DNA from: Streptosporangiaceae bacterium | Lineage (GTDB): Bacteria > Actinomycetota > Actinomycetes > Streptosporangiales > Streptosporangiaceae | Direction: 5' to 3' | Assembly (NCBI GenBank): GCA_030040815.1 | Contig: JASHSZ010000183.1 | Span: forward strand, 1-7,634 | DNA length: 7,634 bases | Part shown: positions 7,102 through 7,634 of the stretch, one piece after another | Numbering within the stretch: the stretch's first letter is position 1 | How the letters are laid out: each line of letters starts with the position of its first letter | The notes under the pieces: model-generated | Told to the model about the DNA's origin: nothing | The model's database searches: none | Seen by the model: only the letters and a program-made list of their open reading frames with translations | Position numbers and translations under genes: made by a program

Positions 7102-7245
7102 GTTGGTGCTGACAACCGCTTGCCTTGCAGGCCATCTACCTGCGGAAACTGCGCATACCTTCATGAGCTTCACGATTTCGAGGGCACGTCGGAGATCCAG
7201 CGCATAATCATCGGCAGGGCCGTCACCGGGCTCGACGTGCGGTAA
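7102..7245 (+). pseudogene. Relic of an acyl-CoA dehydrogenase 3' end (right copy)
   Basis: Frame 1 from 7171 to the TAA at 7243-7245 reads HDFEGTSEIQRIIIGRAVTG followed by LDVR. FEGTSEIQRxIIGRA is the conserved C-terminal signature of acyl-CoA dehydrogenases; its Glu-Gly-Thr lies near the active-site and FAD-contact region in this family. The frame is closed by a TGA at 7099-7101, and the residues before HDFEG do not resemble the preceding helix of the family, so only about 25 recognisable C-terminal residues remain. There is no plausible start codon or ribosome binding site. It is the remains of a gene whose body has been lost or replaced, and it matches the left copy at 1894-1949 in orientation and sequence. 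Confidence 0.7.
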
Positions 7246-7497
7246 TAACCGCAGGTAACGGCGCTGGTGCGGATCTTAGTGAGCGTTTGATAAATGCTCC
7301 GGTGGCAGGCAGCCTTACGTGACGGGCGTGTCCGGCCTCGGAGTGCGGTCTGGCTGCTGAGGTTTCTGCGAGCGGTGCTGGCGGCGGGGTCGGGATTGGT
7401 GCTGAGCGGTAACGTTCCCGGAACGGTCCGTACGTAGAGTTCTGACTTGCAAGGGATCGACCGTCAGGGACGGTCGCCCTGGGAAGGGAAGTACGCC
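7246..7497 (+). promoter_or_regulatory. Upstream region of the membrane protein gene, with three dyads
   Basis: This 252-nt gap has no gene. It contains an imperfect hairpin GAGCGTTT-gat-AAATGCTC (7281-7299, one G-U pair) 35 nt after the acyl-CoA dehydrogenase relic, an inverted repeat CGTTCC-C-GGAACG (7413-7425), and a hairpin CGACCGTC-agg-GACGGTCG (7458-7476) just ahead of the ribosome binding site. GGAAC at 7420-7424 lies 16 bp before TCTGA at 7441-7445, a spacing and sequence that would suit an ECF-sigma promoter of the actinobacterial SigE type; this is an inference from motif and spacing only. Confidence 0.4.
7458..7476 (+). promoter_or_regulatory. 8-bp inverted repeat just upstream of the 7498 start
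   Basis: CGACCGTC and GACGGTCG are exact reverse complements around a 3-nt centre (AGG). The repeat ends 7 nt before the AAGGGA ribosome binding site of the next gene, so as an RNA hairpin it would sit next to the site and as DNA it could be an operator. Confidence 0.5.
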
Positions 7498-7634
7498 GTG
7501 TCCGCGGAGCTGCCCGGTTTCCGGGCGAGGCTGGCTTCTCCGGCCAGCGCGGGCATTGTCTTCGTGCTCACCCTGGCGGCCGCTGCGGCGTCGTTGCCGC
7601 TGGCGGCCCTGGCCCGGCAGGCTGCGGGCAATGT
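7498..7634 (+). CDS. N-terminus of a membrane protein (runs off the window)
   Basis: A GTG at 7498 is preceded by AAGGGA (7484-7489) with an 8-nt gap, and the frame stays open to the window edge (45 full codons). After a short basic N-terminus (FRARLASPASA) residues 18-39 are a continuous hydrophobic stretch (GIVFVLTLAAAAASLPLAALA), probably the first transmembrane helix, then RQAAGN. No cleavage site is obvious, so it looks like a membrane anchor and not a secreted protein's signal. From memory the PLAALARQAAGN pattern recalls the first helix of some multi-helix actinobacterial sensor histidine kinases, but too little is visible to assign this. The start and membrane nature are fairly secure; the function is unknown. 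Confidence 0.65.
   Translation, partial: MSAELPGFRARLASPASAGIVFVLTLAAAAASLPLAALARQAAGN

Noticed and set aside
6875..7135. N-terminal extension of the beta subunit to ATG 7135
   Set aside because: The extra 87 residues are Arg/Cys-rich with no NuoE similarity, whereas the family fold begins just after GTG 6874.

Overview
The window looks like a chromosomal segment of a high-GC actinobacterium. The clues are GC-rich codon use, GTG starts, a citrate synthase of actinobacterial character (HEQNCSTST motif) and an SRPBCC-like protein of a type I associate with actinobacteria. These assignments come from reading motifs; no database search was possible.

Layout. The left edge holds the 3' end of a small conserved (+) strand protein (to 353). 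After a 180-nt leader rich in GC palindromes comes a complete (+) strand citrate synthase, gltA (534-1820). About 700 nt with no convincing intact gene follow (1821-2519); near the start of this stretch is a worn remnant resembling the 3' end of an acyl-CoA dehydrogenase gene. A two-gene (-) strand operon then fills 2520-6874. It is read right to left: first a fused NuoE/NuoF-like diaphorase (FMN- and NAD-binding beta subunit), then a NuoG-like plus molybdopterin catalytic alpha subunit. Together they form a cytoplasmic NAD-dependent formate dehydrogenase. Right of the operon is a second, clearer acyl-CoA dehydrogenase 3' remnant (7102-7245, + strand), then a 252-nt regulatory-looking gap, then the first 45 codons of a (+) strand membrane protein (from 7498) that runs off the window.

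How the genes work together. The alpha subunit has a formate-type active site (Cys343-His344 and Arg537). It would pass electrons from its Mo or W centre through Fe-S clusters to the FMN of the beta subunit, where NAD+ is reduced. The genes overlap by 7 nt and are probably translationally coupled. The arrangement, two subunits with a fused beta, resembles FDH1 of Methylorubrum extorquens more than the three-subunit FdsABG enzymes. No fdhD-type or molybdenum-cofactor gene and no regulator is visible in the window. Citrate synthase is a separate transcription unit that converges on the operon; nothing shows a functional link.

Most notable points: the alpha subunit has lost the His/Cys [4Fe-4S] ligand motif normally found between its N-terminal [2Fe-2S] domain and the two-cluster ferredoxin domain; the operon is bracketed by two related acyl-CoA dehydrogenase 3' relics in the same orientation; and a perfect 16-bp palindrome lies in the gltA leader. 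I see no CRISPR array, tRNA, rRNA or intact mobile element. The window appears to be a known enzyme system with some unusual details, not a wholly new system.
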